Of a DNA stretch of 64,000 nt, positions 16,461-25,410 are shown piece after piece; within the stretch, counting starts at the first letter, position 1; each line of letters opens with the position of its first letter. Under the pieces are notes generated by a model, which had not been told where the DNA came from, did not search any database, and worked only from the letters and a program-made list of their open reading frames with translations. This stretch comes from Bryobacteraceae bacterium (GTDB lineage: Bacteria; Acidobacteriota; Terriglobia; Bryobacterales; Bryobacteraceae). The stretch covers positions 89,510 to 153,509 of the forward strand of contig JAIEMJ010000019.1 in the NCBI GenBank assembly GCA_019752335.1, written 5' to 3'. The translations under genes and the position numbers were made by a program.

Positions 16461-19400
16461 ATGTCAATAAAACAACAAACAAAACGATACGGGCTGTTTC
16501 TGCTTCTGCCGACCCTTTTGCTTGCGCAAACGGGAACCGGCCTCAAGGGCGACTACTTCACTAACACTGCGCTTAGTGGAGTAGTCGCGCTTTCCAGGGT
16601 GGATCCAACAATTAATTTTGAGTGGGGCCAAAACTCCCCCGGAACGGGCATCGGGACCGATAAGTTCTCCGTGCGCTGGACCGGGCAAGTAGAAGCGCCA
16701 GTGACTGGCGCCTATACGTTCGCCACGGTCTCGGACGACGGCGTGCGGCTGTGGGTAGACGGGAAGTTAGTCGCGAGCCGTTGGAACGATCATGGTCCAT
16801 CGCGCGACCAGAGTCCGCCGGTGACCTTAACCGCGGGCCGCAAGTACGACATTCAGATGGAGTACTACGAGAACACCGGCGGATCCACCATCCGGCTACG
16901 TTGGGCTTATCCGGGACAAGTGGAGCAAGTGATTCCGCAAGGGCGTTTGTATCCTACCGCCATTACGCTACAACCGGCGCCGCCGGTGGTGTCGCAACGC
17001 TGGCTGTCTGACTTGCCCTTCCTGAGCGCGACCAACGGCTGGGGGCCGGTGCAGCGCGACCGCTCGAACGGCGAGACGGGCGCCAACGACGGCAAGACGC
17101 TCCGCATTGACGGTAATGCTTACGGCCGCGGACTCGGCGTGCATGCGCGCTCCGAAATTCGCTTCGCGCTCGATGATCGCTTTGACATGTTCAAGACTGT
17201 GGTCGGCGTGGACGACGAAGTGGGCAACAACGGCTCCGTGGTCTTTGAAATCTACCTGGACGGCGTACGCAAGTTCCAGAGTCCCACCATGCGGGGCAAC
17301 ATGCCCGGCCTGGCAGTCGCCATTTCGACTGAAGACGCCAAGGAGATGCGGCTGGTGGTCACCGACGCCGGCGACGGCATCGGCTTTGACCATGCCGATT
17401 GGGCCGACGCGCGCTTCGAAGGCGTGGAACGCACGACATACCTGAGCGATCTGCGCTGGGTATCGGCCGTGAATGGCCGCGGCGAAGTGGAGCGCGACAA
17501 TCCGGTGGCGGCGACGGCGGGCGGCAAAGCCCCGGAACGCCTGATGCTGCGCGGACAGAGCTACCGTAAGGGCCTGGGCATGTTCCCGGTGGCGGAGGTG
17601 AAGTACAACCTCGACAAGAAGTACGAACGCTTCAGCGCGGTGTTGGGCATTGACGACACGGCCGCCGGCCGGGGCTCGGCCATCTTCGAGGTGTGGAGCG
17701 GCACGACGATGCTGTTCAAGTCCGACAAGTTGACGGGCACTTCCGCGCCGCAGCACGTATCGCTGATGGTGCAGGATAAGACGGATCTGATTCTGAAGGT
17801 GACGGATGCCGGCGACGGCAACGCCTTCGACGTCGCCGACTGGGCCGACGCGCGCCTGCTGCCGATCAACAGCGATGCGCCGCCCACCGCGCCTCCCACC
17901 ACCGCTCCAGCAACGCCGGCTGACCTGACGGCCACGCCCGGCAACGCTTTGGTGAACCTTTCCTGGAAGGCGGCGACCGGCGCCACCAGCTATAGCATCT
18001 TCCGCGGCACAGCCACCAATGCGCAAGCCGCGACGGCGATCGCCACGAACATCACCGGACTTACCTTCCAGAACACCGGCCTCACCAATGGCACGGCGTA
18101 CTTCTACAAGGTGCGCGCGGTGAATCCGATTGGCAGCAGCAATCCTTCAAACGAAGCGACAGCGACGCCGACCGTGGTGATCGTACCGGCGCCTCCGGGA
18201 GCTCCCACGAACCTGACGGCGACGCCCGGCAACGCACGCGTTAGCCTGGCTTGGCAGGCGGTGACGGGGGCGACCTCTTATAACGTCTATCGCAGCACGA
18301 CGACGAATGGCCAATCGAATACGCCGATCGCTTCCAATGTCGCGGGCACCACGTTCAACGACGTCGAGTTGGTGAACGGCACGTTGTACTTCTACAAGGT
18401 ACGCGCGGTGAACGGGGCCGGCGCCGGCCAGCCTTCGAACGAAGCCAGCGCCCGTCCGGTGGCTCCGCCGCCTCCGCCGCCGACGGCCCCGACGGTACCG
18501 CCCACGAATCTGACGGCTACGGCCGGCGCCGGGCAGATCTCGCTCTCCTGGGCCGCCGCCACCGGCGCCACCAGCTACAGCATCTTCCGCGGCACGGCCA
18601 CCAATGCGCAAGCGACGACGCCGATCGCGACGAACATCACCGTGCTGACGTTCAACAACACGGGCCTCACCAACGGCACGGCGTACTTCTATAAGGTGGT
18701 GGGCGTGAATGCGGGTGGCTCGGGTCCGGCTTCGGCCGAAGTGAGCGCGACGCCGCTGGGCGCGCCGGCAGCCCCGGTACTCGTCTCGGCGGTGGGGGCG
18801 GACGCGAGTGTCACCCTGACCTGGAGCGCGGCGCCGACGGCGGCCACCTATCGCGTCTACCGCGGTACGGCGGCGGGCCAGCAAGCGGCCGTGGCGGTGG
18901 GGACCAACCTCACGACGCTGACGTTCCAGAACACGGGCCTTACCAATGGCACCCCGTATTTCTTCCGCGTCACGGCAGTGAATGCCGGCGGCGAGAGTCC
19001 GCGCTCGAACGAACTCTCCGCGACGCCCAACTCGAACGCACCCACGCCGGACCCGGCCACCCTGTCGGCTTTCCGCCTCCTGCGCCAAGCCTCCTGGGGT
19101 CCTAAGCCTGGCGACATTGACCGGGTGAAGACCATGGGTCGCGACGCCTATCTGGCCGAGCAGTTCGCGATGGCGCCTTCGGCCTACCCGGATACGCTGT
19201 ACGCCATGTCGGTGGAGGATGTGCAAGAGCACTTCATGCGCCTGAGCCTGACGGGCAATGACCAGCTACGCCAGCGCGTCGCTTTCGCGCTGTCGAAGAT
19301 CTGGGCGGTGAACGCCGACGACGTCAATCGCGCCGATGCGACGGTGAACTACTATCGCATCTTCATGAACGACGCCTTTGGAAACTATCGCAAGCTGATG

Positions 19401-20489
19401 ACGGACGTAACGCTCAATCCGGCCATGGGCCGCTTCCTGAACAACCTCAACAGCCGCAGCCAGGCCGTTACCAACGCGCCGGCCGTGGAAAACTTCGCTC
19501 GCGAAACGCTGCAGTTGTTCACCCTCGGCACCGTCGTGATGGATAACAACGGCAACCCGCAGCCCGGCTCGCCGTACACCATCGACGACATCCGCGCCTT
19601 GGCCCGTTTGTTCACCGGCTGGACCTCGGGCGATGGCAACCCCACCAACCCGGACCCCACCAACCGCGTGAATGACAACTTCCGCTTCCCCATGGAGCCC
19701 GTGGAGCGGTTCCACGACATCACCGCCAAAACGTTCCTCGGCCAGTCCTTCGCGCCGAACCGTGCGGCGCGGGTGGACCTCGATGCAGCCTTGGATGTGA
19801 TCTTCAATCACCCCAACTTGCCGCCTTACGTGGCGAAGAGCCTCATCCAGCAATTGGTCACCTCGAACCCGAGCCCCGCCTACATCGGCGCGGTAAGCGC
19901 GGCCTTCATCAATAACGGCAGCGGCGTCCGTGGCGACCTGCAGGCCGTGGTGCGGGCTATCCTCACCCATCCGGAAGCGAACCTCGGTACGAACACCGCG
20001 GGCAAGCTGATGGAGCCGGTGTTGCTGGTGATCTCGCCCTTGCGCACGCTGAACGCCACCGTCTCGGACTTCCCCTTCATGTCCGACCTCTCCGAACAGA
20101 TGGGCCAGAAGGTGCTGTATCCGCCGACGGTATTCAGCTACTTCTCGCCGTTCTACCAGATCATGGGCACCAACCTGTTGGCGCCTGAGTTCGAGATCCT
20201 CACGTCCGTCACGACGCTCTCGCGCACTAATTACATGGGCCGCGTGCTGAACGCGGACCTGAACGGCAGCACCACCATCGACTACGCCGCCTACACGAGC
20301 AAAGCGGCCAACGCCGCCGAACTGGTGGACTTCGTCGCCTTGCAGTTCATGGGAGGCAACATCTCCACCGAACACCGCAATGCGATCATCAGCGCGGTGA
20401 ATGTGTCGCCGGCGGCCGACGTTACCGAACGCGTCCGCACGGCTCTCTACCTGGTGCTTACGTCCGCCCAGTATCAGGTGGACCGGTAA
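16461..20489 (+). CDS. Secreted PA14-NPCBM-FN3-DUF1800 multidomain protein
   Basis: 1342 residues. Order of parts: signal peptide (1-22), PA14 carbohydrate-binding domain (about 25-165, with GDYFTN and TVSDDGVRLWVDG), two NPCBM-type galactose-binding-like modules (about 180-325 and 325-470, each with a WADAR motif), four fibronectin III modules (about 485-860), and a C-terminal DUF1800 domain (about 870-1342, with LLRQASWGPKPGDID and NFARETLQLFTLG). DUF1800 proteins are nearly always paired with a DUF1501 gene, as here, and are of unknown function. The binding modules suggest that it acts on or binds extracellular polysaccharide. The start has a GAGAGGG site. FN3 modules 1 and 3 are near-identical. 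Confidence 0.9.
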   Translation: MSIKQQTKRYGLFLLLPTLLLAQTGTGLKGDYFTNTALSGVVALSRVDPTINFEWGQNSPGTGIGTDKFSVRWTGQVEAPVTGAYTFATVSDDGVRLWVDGKLVASRWNDHGPSRDQSPPVTLTAGRKYDIQMEYYENTGGSTIRLRWAYPGQVEQVIPQGRLYPTAITLQPAPPVVSQRWLSDLPFLSATNGWGPVQRDRSNGETGANDGKTLRIDGNAYGRGLGVHARSEIRFALDDRFDMFKTVVGVDDEVGNNGSVVFEIYLDGVRKFQSPTMRGNMPGLAVAISTEDAKEMRLVVTDAGDGIGFDHADWADARFEGVERTTYLSDLRWVSAVNGRGEVERDNPVAATAGGKAPERLMLRGQSYRKGLGMFPVAEVKYNLDKKYERFSAVLGIDDTAAGRGSAIFEVWSGTTMLFKSDKLTGTSAPQHVSLMVQDKTDLILKVTDAGDGNAFDVADWADARLLPINSDAPPTAPPTTAPATPADLTATPGNALVNLSWKAATGATSYSIFRGTATNAQAATAIATNITGLTFQNTGLTNGTAYFYKVRAVNPIGSSNPSNEATATPTVVIVPAPPGAPTNLTATPGNARVSLAWQAVTGATSYNVYRSTTTNGQSNTPIASNVAGTTFNDVELVNGTLYFYKVRAVNGAGAGQPSNEASARPVAPPPPPPTAPTVPPTNLTATAGAGQISLSWAAATGATSYSIFRGTATNAQATTPIATNITVLTFNNTGLTNGTAYFYKVVGVNAGGSGPASAEVSATPLGAPAAPVLVSAVGADASVTLTWSAAPTAATYRVYRGTAAGQQAAVAVGTNLTTLTFQNTGLTNGTPYFFRVTAVNAGGESPRSNELSATPNSNAPTPDPATLSAFRLLRQASWGPKPGDIDRVKTMGRDAYLAEQFAMAPSAYPDTLYAMSVEDVQEHFMRLSLTGNDQLRQRVAFALSKIWAVNADDVNRADATVNYYRIFMNDAFGNYRKLMTDVTLNPAMGRFLNNLNSRSQAVTNAPAVENFARETLQLFTLGTVVMDNNGNPQPGSPYTIDDIRALARLFTGWTSGDGNPTNPDPTNRVNDNFRFPMEPVERFHDITAKTFLGQSFAPNRAARVDLDAALDVIFNHPNLPPYVAKSLIQQLVTSNPSPAYIGAVSAAFINNGSGVRGDLQAVVRAILTHPEANLGTNTAGKLMEPVLLVISPLRTLNATVSDFPFMSDLSEQMGQKVLYPPTVFSYFSPFYQIMGTNLLAPEFEILTSVTTLSRTNYMGRVLNADLNGSTTIDYAAYTSKAANAAELVDFVALQFMGGNISTEHRNAIISAVNVSPAADVTERVRTALYLVLTSAQYQVDR
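17973..18113 (+). repeat. Intragenic repeat, FN3 module 1 copy
   Basis: 141 bp that is nearly identical, at DNA and protein level, to 18558-18698. The encoded stretch includes SYSIFRGTATNAQA and NTGLTNGTAYFYKV. FN3 modules 2 and 4 are clearly more diverged. Confidence 0.75.
18558..18698 (+). repeat. Intragenic repeat, FN3 module 3 copy
   Basis: Second copy of the 141-bp unit at 17973-18113, exactly 585 bp downstream and in the same frame. This suggests recent duplication of a two-module block or gene conversion. Confidence 0.75.
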
Positions 20490-20504
20490 ACGCTCAACTC
20501 CCCG

Positions 20505-20529
20505 GAGGCGCCGCTCTTCGCGGCGCCTC
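20505..20529 (+). other. Intercistronic hairpin
   Basis: A perfect 10-bp GC-rich stem (20505-20514 with 20520-20529) with a 5-nt loop lies between the DUF1800 and DUF1501 genes. No T-run follows. It may protect the upstream message or reduce read-through so that the two proteins are made in different amounts. Confidence 0.6.
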
Positions 20530-20569
20530 GCCAAGAAAACTAACAAGAAACCATAAGAAGGAAAATGAG

Positions 20570-21910
20570 ATGAACCACAAGAATCGCCGTGACTTTCTGA
20601 AGAAAATCGCTTGTTTGGGCGCCGCGGGTGTTGGCTCGCAGGTAACTCGCTTGGGCGTGATGAATGCGCAAGCGCAATCGACGTCCAATTACAAGGCGCT
20701 GGTGTGCGTGTTCCTGTTTGGCGGCAACGACTCGAATAACATGATCGTGCCGCTCGATAGCGCCCGCTACGCGCAGTATCAAACCATGCGCACCGCGCTC
20801 GCGCTGCCGCAGAACGCCTTGCTGCCGGCGGCCGCCAGTTCCTACGGCTTCCATCCCAGCATGACCAACATCCAGCGGCTCTACACACAGAACCGGGCCG
20901 CGATGGTGCTCAATGTAGGCACGCTGGTGGGGCCTACCACCAAGACGTCCCTGCAGAACGGGGCGCAACGGCCCCGCAACCTGGGCTCGCACGATGACCA
21001 GACGCAGCAATGGCAGACGTCCGACCCGATGGGCGGCGTCAGCGGTTGGGGCGGACGCGTCAACGTGCGCATTCAAAACCAAAACACGGGCACCATCCCG
21101 CCCGGCATCGCGCTGAACGGAGGCAACAACGTCTTCCTCTCGGCCCCCGGCACCGTGCCGGCCAACTTCAGCAATAGCTCGTCGTTGGGCCTGTATGCCT
21201 TCGGCAACGGCAACGCCAGCACCGCGCGCCGCAACACCCTGCAGCGCGTGATTACCTTCGATAGCGGCATGCAACTGGTGGGCACGGCGAACGGCGTATT
21301 GGGCGCCTCCATTCGCACGGCGCAGGAGTTCAACGCCGCGCTCGCCTCGGCGCCCGCGCCGACGGTCGCGTTCCCGAACACCGGCTTGGCCAATCAACTC
21401 TCGCAAGCCCTGCGCCTGATCTCGGTGCGCGGCAGCCTGGGGATGAACCGGCAGATCTTCTTCGTGGGCGTCGGCGGTTACGACAACCACGAGAATCAGC
21501 TCGGTACACACGCCAACCTGCTGGCCACGGTGGATGGCGCCATCAACGCCTTCTTCGCCAACGTGGAGGCCTTGGGCCTGATGAACAACGTCACGCTCTT
21601 CACCGAGAGCGAGTTCAACCGCACCGGCAATGTGAACAGCCAAAACGGCTCTGACCATGCCTGGGGCGGCCACCATCTCGTCTTCGGCGGCGCGGTGAAT
21701 CCCGGTGTCTACGGCACGTTCCCGACGCTGGTCCTGCGTGGGCCGGATGACTCGGGCGAACGCGGTAACTGGATTCCGACCACCGGACTCGACCAATACG
21801 CGGCGACATTCGGTAGTTGGTTCGGAGTTTCGGACGCTGACCTGCGTTTGATCTTCCCGAATCTGAGCCGGTTTACCCCGCAAAAGCTCGATTTCCTGCG
21901 AGCTACTTAG
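20570..21910 (+). CDS. Tat-exported DUF1501 protein
   Basis: 446 residues. A twin-arginine leader (NRRDFLKKIACLGAAG) precedes the DUF1501 domain, an alkaline phosphatase-superfamily relative. Typical segments are CVFLFGGNDSNNMIVPLD near residue 45, the FFVGVGGYDNHENQ segment near 300, TLFTESEFNRTGN near 343 and GSDHAWGGHHLVFGG near 360. Metal-binding residues of this superfamily appear retained (Asp in GGND, Asp/His in YDNH, His in DHAWGGHH). An AAGGAAA site precedes the ATG. It is the usual partner of the upstream DUF1800 gene; the pair is probably co-exported, but its substrate is unknown. Confidence 0.9.
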   Translation: MNHKNRRDFLKKIACLGAAGVGSQVTRLGVMNAQAQSTSNYKALVCVFLFGGNDSNNMIVPLDSARYAQYQTMRTALALPQNALLPAAASSYGFHPSMTNIQRLYTQNRAAMVLNVGTLVGPTTKTSLQNGAQRPRNLGSHDDQTQQWQTSDPMGGVSGWGGRVNVRIQNQNTGTIPPGIALNGGNNVFLSAPGTVPANFSNSSSLGLYAFGNGNASTARRNTLQRVITFDSGMQLVGTANGVLGASIRTAQEFNAALASAPAPTVAFPNTGLANQLSQALRLISVRGSLGMNRQIFFVGVGGYDNHENQLGTHANLLATVDGAINAFFANVEALGLMNNVTLFTESEFNRTGNVNSQNGSDHAWGGHHLVFGGAVNPGVYGTFPTLVLRGPDDSGERGNWIPTTGLDQYAATFGSWFGVSDADLRLIFPNLSRFTPQKLDFLRAT

Positions 21911-21924
21911 GTTAGTGGAGGAGT

Positions 21925-21955
21925 GCGGGTGGGCGGTTCTCGGCCGCCTGCCCGC
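21925..21955 (+). terminator. GC-rich hairpin after the DUF1501 gene
   Basis: A 12-bp stem with two G-U pairs (21925-21936 with 21944-21955) and a 7-nt loop directly follows the DUF1501 stop. No T-run follows. The hairpin occupies the possible GTG starts upstream of gatB, which favours ATG 21977 as the gatB start. Confidence 0.55.
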
Positions 21956-21962
21956 ATTCCAC

Positions 21963-21968
21963 TAAACT
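21963..21968 (+). promoter_or_regulatory. TANNNT -10 box before gatB
   Basis: TAAACT ends 8 nt before ATG 21977 and follows the hairpin. It suggests that gatB starts its own, nearly leaderless, transcript. Confidence 0.35.
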
Positions 21969-21976
21969 GGTTGCAG

Positions 21977-23443
21977 ATGACTCTTGCCGCCACTCCCAGT
22001 CAACTCGCTAAGTATGAGGTCGTCATCGGCCTGGAAGTCCACGTGCAGTTGGCCACCCAAACCAAGATTTTCTGTGGTTGCCCCACCAGCTTCGGCGCGC
22101 CGCCGAATACCAACGTCTGCCCCGTCTGCTTGGGCCTTCCCGGCGCCCTGCCGGTGATGAGTAAGCCCGCCGTCGAGATGGCGATTCTCGGCTCCCTGGC
22201 GCTCAATTGCCGAATCAATCCCACCTCGCGCATGGCGCGCAAGAACTACTTCTACCCGGACCTTCCCAAGGGCTACCAGATCTCCCAATACGAACTGCCC
22301 CTGGCCGAGCATGGCTTTGTCGACGTCATCACGGACAAAGGCGGCAAGCGCATCGGCGTCACGCGCGTCCACATGGAAGACGACGCCGGCAAAAGCACGC
22401 ACGATGGCTTCAAGGACTCGGATCGTTTCACCTACGTCGACCTCAATCGTTCCGGCACGCCCCTGATCGAAATCGTCTCCGAGCCCGACATGCGTTCCGC
22501 TGATGAGGCCTATGAGTACATGACCTACGTCAAGCAGGCCATGGAGTTTCTGGAGGTAAGCTCCTGCGACATGGAGAAGGGCCACTTGCGCTGCGACGCC
22601 AATGTCAGCGTCCGCCTGTGGGGCGCGGAGAAGTTCGGCACCAAGGTCGAAATCAAGAATCTGAATTCTTTCCGCTTTTTAAAGCAGGCCATCGAATTCG
22701 AGATTTCCCGGCAGGTAGCGGTAATCGAGGGAGGCGGAACGATTATTCAGGAGACTCGCCTGTTCAATCCGGACCTGGGCGAAACCCTCAGCATGCGCTC
22801 CAAAGAAGCCGCGGCCGATTATCGCTATTTCCCCGAACCGGACTTAGTGCCGTTGCAGATTTCCGAAAGCTGGCGCGAGCGCTTGCGCGCCAGCATGCCG
22901 GAGTTGCCGGCGCACAAGCGGGCCCGCTACGCGAGCCAATTCGGGCTGAGTGAATATGACGCCGAAGTCCTCACTTCGAGCAAGGATATCGGCACTTACT
23001 ACGAACAAGCCGTCGCCGCCGGAGGTGACCCGAAGCTCACCGCGAACTGGGTGATGGGAGACCTGATGGCCGCGTTAAAGGCCGAAGGCAAAGAGATCAA
23101 CGCGAGTCCGATTGCGGCGGCGAATTTGGGGAACTTAGTGGCGCGGATCGTCTCCGGTGAGTTATCCGGGAAACTGGCCAAGGAGATTTTCCCGAAGATG
23201 TACGCCGAGGGCCTGCCGCCCGGCGAGATCATCGAGCGCGACGGCTTGAAGCAGATCTCCGACACCGGAGCCATCGAAAAGATCATCGACGAAGTGCTGG
23301 CCGCGAACCCCAAACAGGTGGAGCAATACAAGGGCGGCAAGACCACGGTGATCGGCTTCCTGGTGGGCCAGATCATGAAGGCGACCAAGGGGCAAGCGAA
23401 TCCCGGCGTGGTGAATGACTTACTGAAGTCCAAGCTCGGGTAA
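21977..23443 (+). CDS. gatB: Aspartyl/glutamyl-tRNA(Asn/Gln) amidotransferase subunit B
   Basis: 488 residues. GatB is the kinase/transferase subunit that converts misacylated Glu-tRNA(Gln) or Asp-tRNA(Asn). Conserved parts are YEVVIGLEVHVQL, the Cys cluster FCGCPTSFG...CPVCLG that holds zinc, RKNYFYPDLPKGYQISQ and EDDAGKSTHDG; the C-terminal YqeY-like tail ends with GQIMKATKGQANP. The frame could begin at GTG 21923 or 21929, the latter with a GGAGG site at 7 nt, but that region forms a hairpin and the family usually starts close to YEVVIGLE. gatA and gatC are not in the window. Confidence 0.96.
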   Translation: MTLAATPSQLAKYEVVIGLEVHVQLATQTKIFCGCPTSFGAPPNTNVCPVCLGLPGALPVMSKPAVEMAILGSLALNCRINPTSRMARKNYFYPDLPKGYQISQYELPLAEHGFVDVITDKGGKRIGVTRVHMEDDAGKSTHDGFKDSDRFTYVDLNRSGTPLIEIVSEPDMRSADEAYEYMTYVKQAMEFLEVSSCDMEKGHLRCDANVSVRLWGAEKFGTKVEIKNLNSFRFLKQAIEFEISRQVAVIEGGGTIIQETRLFNPDLGETLSMRSKEAAADYRYFPEPDLVPLQISESWRERLRASMPELPAHKRARYASQFGLSEYDAEVLTSSKDIGTYYEQAVAAGGDPKLTANWVMGDLMAALKAEGKEINASPIAAANLGNLVARIVSGELSGKLAKEIFPKMYAEGLPPGEIIERDGLKQISDTGAIEKIIDEVLAANPKQVEQYKGGKTTVIGFLVGQIMKATKGQANPGVVNDLLKSKLG

Positions 23444-23445
23444 TA

Positions 23446-25404
23446 ATGGAGGGCATGACCCTGTCCGTTCGCATCTGCATTCTCTCGCTCGCGGCTTACG
23501 CCCTGGCCGCGCAGGACCAAACCGCCGGGCAACGCGCTTACGATAGCCGCTGCGGCCGCTGCCATGGCGGCGATGGCCGCGGCAGCGACATGGCCCCCTC
23601 CATTTTCCGTGGCTTGGGTAGCCGGGACGACGCCCAGTTGGCCGTCCTGATTCGCGACGGCATCCCCGGCAAGATGCCCGGCAGCAAGGTGACCGGCGAC
23701 GAACTCACCGCGCTGATGGCGCACGCCCGCTTGCTGCGCACGCGGGCCCGCCAACGTCCGGTGGTGCGCGAAACCGTGGAACTCACCGATGGCCGCAAGC
23801 TCGAAGGCGAGTTACTCGGGCAGGGCTTCACCGATAAGCAACTGCGCTCCAATGGCCAGGCGTATCTTCTGCGCCGCGCCACTGGCAACCAATACCGCGA
23901 GGTGACTTCGTCGGTGGACTGGCCCGGCTACAACGGCGACCCGCGCGGCAATCGCTATACGGAGATGACGCAGATCACCAAGGCCAACGTCGGCGGCCTG
24001 ACGGTCAAATGGGTCTTCCCGATTCCCAACGGGGCGCGCCTGCAAGGCACGCCCGTGGTGGTGAAGGGCATGATGTTCGTCACCGACGTGAATCAGTGCT
24101 TCGCGCTCGACGCCGGCACTGGCAGGCAGATTTGGCATTGGCGGCGGCCGATCACGCCGGGCACGGTGGGCGCGAGTTCGAACCGAGGCGTCGCGGTGAT
24201 TGGCGACCGCGTCTTTATCGCCACGGACCATGCGCACCTGGTCGCGCTGAATCGGCATACCGGTGAAGAGATCTGGGACGTGGAAACGGCGGACTACCGG
24301 CAGAATTACTTCGCGACCGGCGCGCCCTTGGCCGTCGGCAACCTGGTGCTCACCGGCGTCGGCGGTGGCGAACACGGTACCCGCGGCTTCGTCGCGGCGT
24401 ACGACGCGCAGACCGGCAAGGAAGCCTGGCGCTTCTGGACGATCCCCGCCCGCGGCGAGCCCGGCTCCGAGACCTGGAAAGGCAAAGACATTGACCATGG
24501 CGGCGCCCCCACCTGGCTTACCGGGACCTACGATCCTGAACTCGACACGATCTATTGGCCCATCGGCAATCCGGCCAAAGAGTACGAAGGCAAGGATCGG
24601 GAAGGCGACAACCTTTACAGCGATTGCGTGGTCGCGCTGGATCCGAAAACCGGTAAGTTGAAATGGCATTTCCAATTTACGCCACACGACCTTTGGGACT
24701 GGGACGCCACCGAAACGCCGCTGCTAGTTAATGCGATGTGGGAAGGCAAACCGCGTAAGTTACTCCTGCACGGAAATCGCAACGGGTTTTTCTATGTGCT
24801 GGACCGCACCAATGGCAAGGTCTTGTTAGTGAAGCAATTCGTCAAGAAACTTACCTGGGCCACCGGCATGACGCCGGAAGGCCGCCCGATCAAGGCGCCC
24901 AATCAGGAACCGTCGGCCAAGGGAACTTACGTTTGCCCTTCGCAGGACGGCGCCTCGAATTTTTACTCGCCTTCTTACATTCCGTCCACGGGCCTTTTTT
25001 ATTTCCAGGCCTTTGAAAAATGCAGCGTCTATACGACGCGCGACCAGGGCGACTGGGCCCCGGGGAAAGCCTACTTGGGCGGATCCCAACAGACGGCGCC
25101 CGGCATTGCCGAGCATTATCTGAAGGCGCTCGACATCCAGACCGGCAAGACCGTCTGGGAGTTGCCGCAACCGGGCCCCGCGCAAGGCTGGGGCGGCACG
25201 ATCGCCACGGCGACGGGGCTGATCTTCTTCGGCGAAGAAAACGGCGCCATGATGGCCGCCGACGCCACCACGGGCAAGCCGCTGTGGCGCTTCGAGACGA
25301 ACCAGAATTGGAAGTCCTCGCCGATGGCCTATATGTTCGACGGAAAGCAATTCATCGCCGGCATCGCGGGCGGGAACGTCTTGGCTTTCGGACTTCCAGA
25401 CTAA
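23446..25404 (+). CDS. Secreted cytochrome c-PQQ dehydrogenase fusion
   Basis: 652 residues. A signal peptide is followed by a cytochrome c domain with one haem site (CGRCH near 35-39, with a later Met in GKMPGS as likely axial ligand). A short linker region (VELTDGRKLEGELL) leads into an eight-bladed quinoprotein domain from about 160. There DPRGNRYTEM, repeated W-docking blades and HDLWDWDATETP are seen, the latter holding the likely catalytic Asp. It probably oxidises an alcohol or aldehyde in the periplasm and passes electrons to its own haem. ATG 23446 lies 2 bp after gatB; ATG 23455 is possible. It is close to the amidase gene (6 bp). Confidence 0.88.
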   Translation: MEGMTLSVRICILSLAAYALAAQDQTAGQRAYDSRCGRCHGGDGRGSDMAPSIFRGLGSRDDAQLAVLIRDGIPGKMPGSKVTGDELTALMAHARLLRTRARQRPVVRETVELTDGRKLEGELLGQGFTDKQLRSNGQAYLLRRATGNQYREVTSSVDWPGYNGDPRGNRYTEMTQITKANVGGLTVKWVFPIPNGARLQGTPVVVKGMMFVTDVNQCFALDAGTGRQIWHWRRPITPGTVGASSNRGVAVIGDRVFIATDHAHLVALNRHTGEEIWDVETADYRQNYFATGAPLAVGNLVLTGVGGGEHGTRGFVAAYDAQTGKEAWRFWTIPARGEPGSETWKGKDIDHGGAPTWLTGTYDPELDTIYWPIGNPAKEYEGKDREGDNLYSDCVVALDPKTGKLKWHFQFTPHDLWDWDATETPLLVNAMWEGKPRKLLLHGNRNGFFYVLDRTNGKVLLVKQFVKKLTWATGMTPEGRPIKAPNQEPSAKGTYVCPSQDGASNFYSPSYIPSTGLFYFQAFEKCSVYTTRDQGDWAPGKAYLGGSQQTAPGIAEHYLKALDIQTGKTVWELPQPGPAQGWGGTIATATGLIFFGEENGAMMAADATTGKPLWRFETNQNWKSSPMAYMFDGKQFIAGIAGGNVLAFGLPD

Positions 25405-25410
25405 CTAACT

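Noticed and set aside
16968..19232. Two minus-strand frames of about 350-360 codons
   Set aside because: Antisense to NPCBM and FN3 modules; Arg/His-rich repeats simply mirror the repeated plus-strand modules.
19266..20888. 540-codon minus-strand open frame
   Set aside because: Antisense to the DUF1800 domain and the start of the DUF1501 gene; composition is shadow-like and no start signal is seen.
20540..21883. 447-codon minus-strand open frame
   Set aside because: Antisense to the DUF1501 gene over its whole length, no domain.
21923..21976. GTG starts for gatB at 21923 or 21929
   Set aside because: A GGAGG site is present, but this stretch forms a 12-bp hairpin and GatB proteins usually start near the YEVVIGLE motif, as with ATG 21977.
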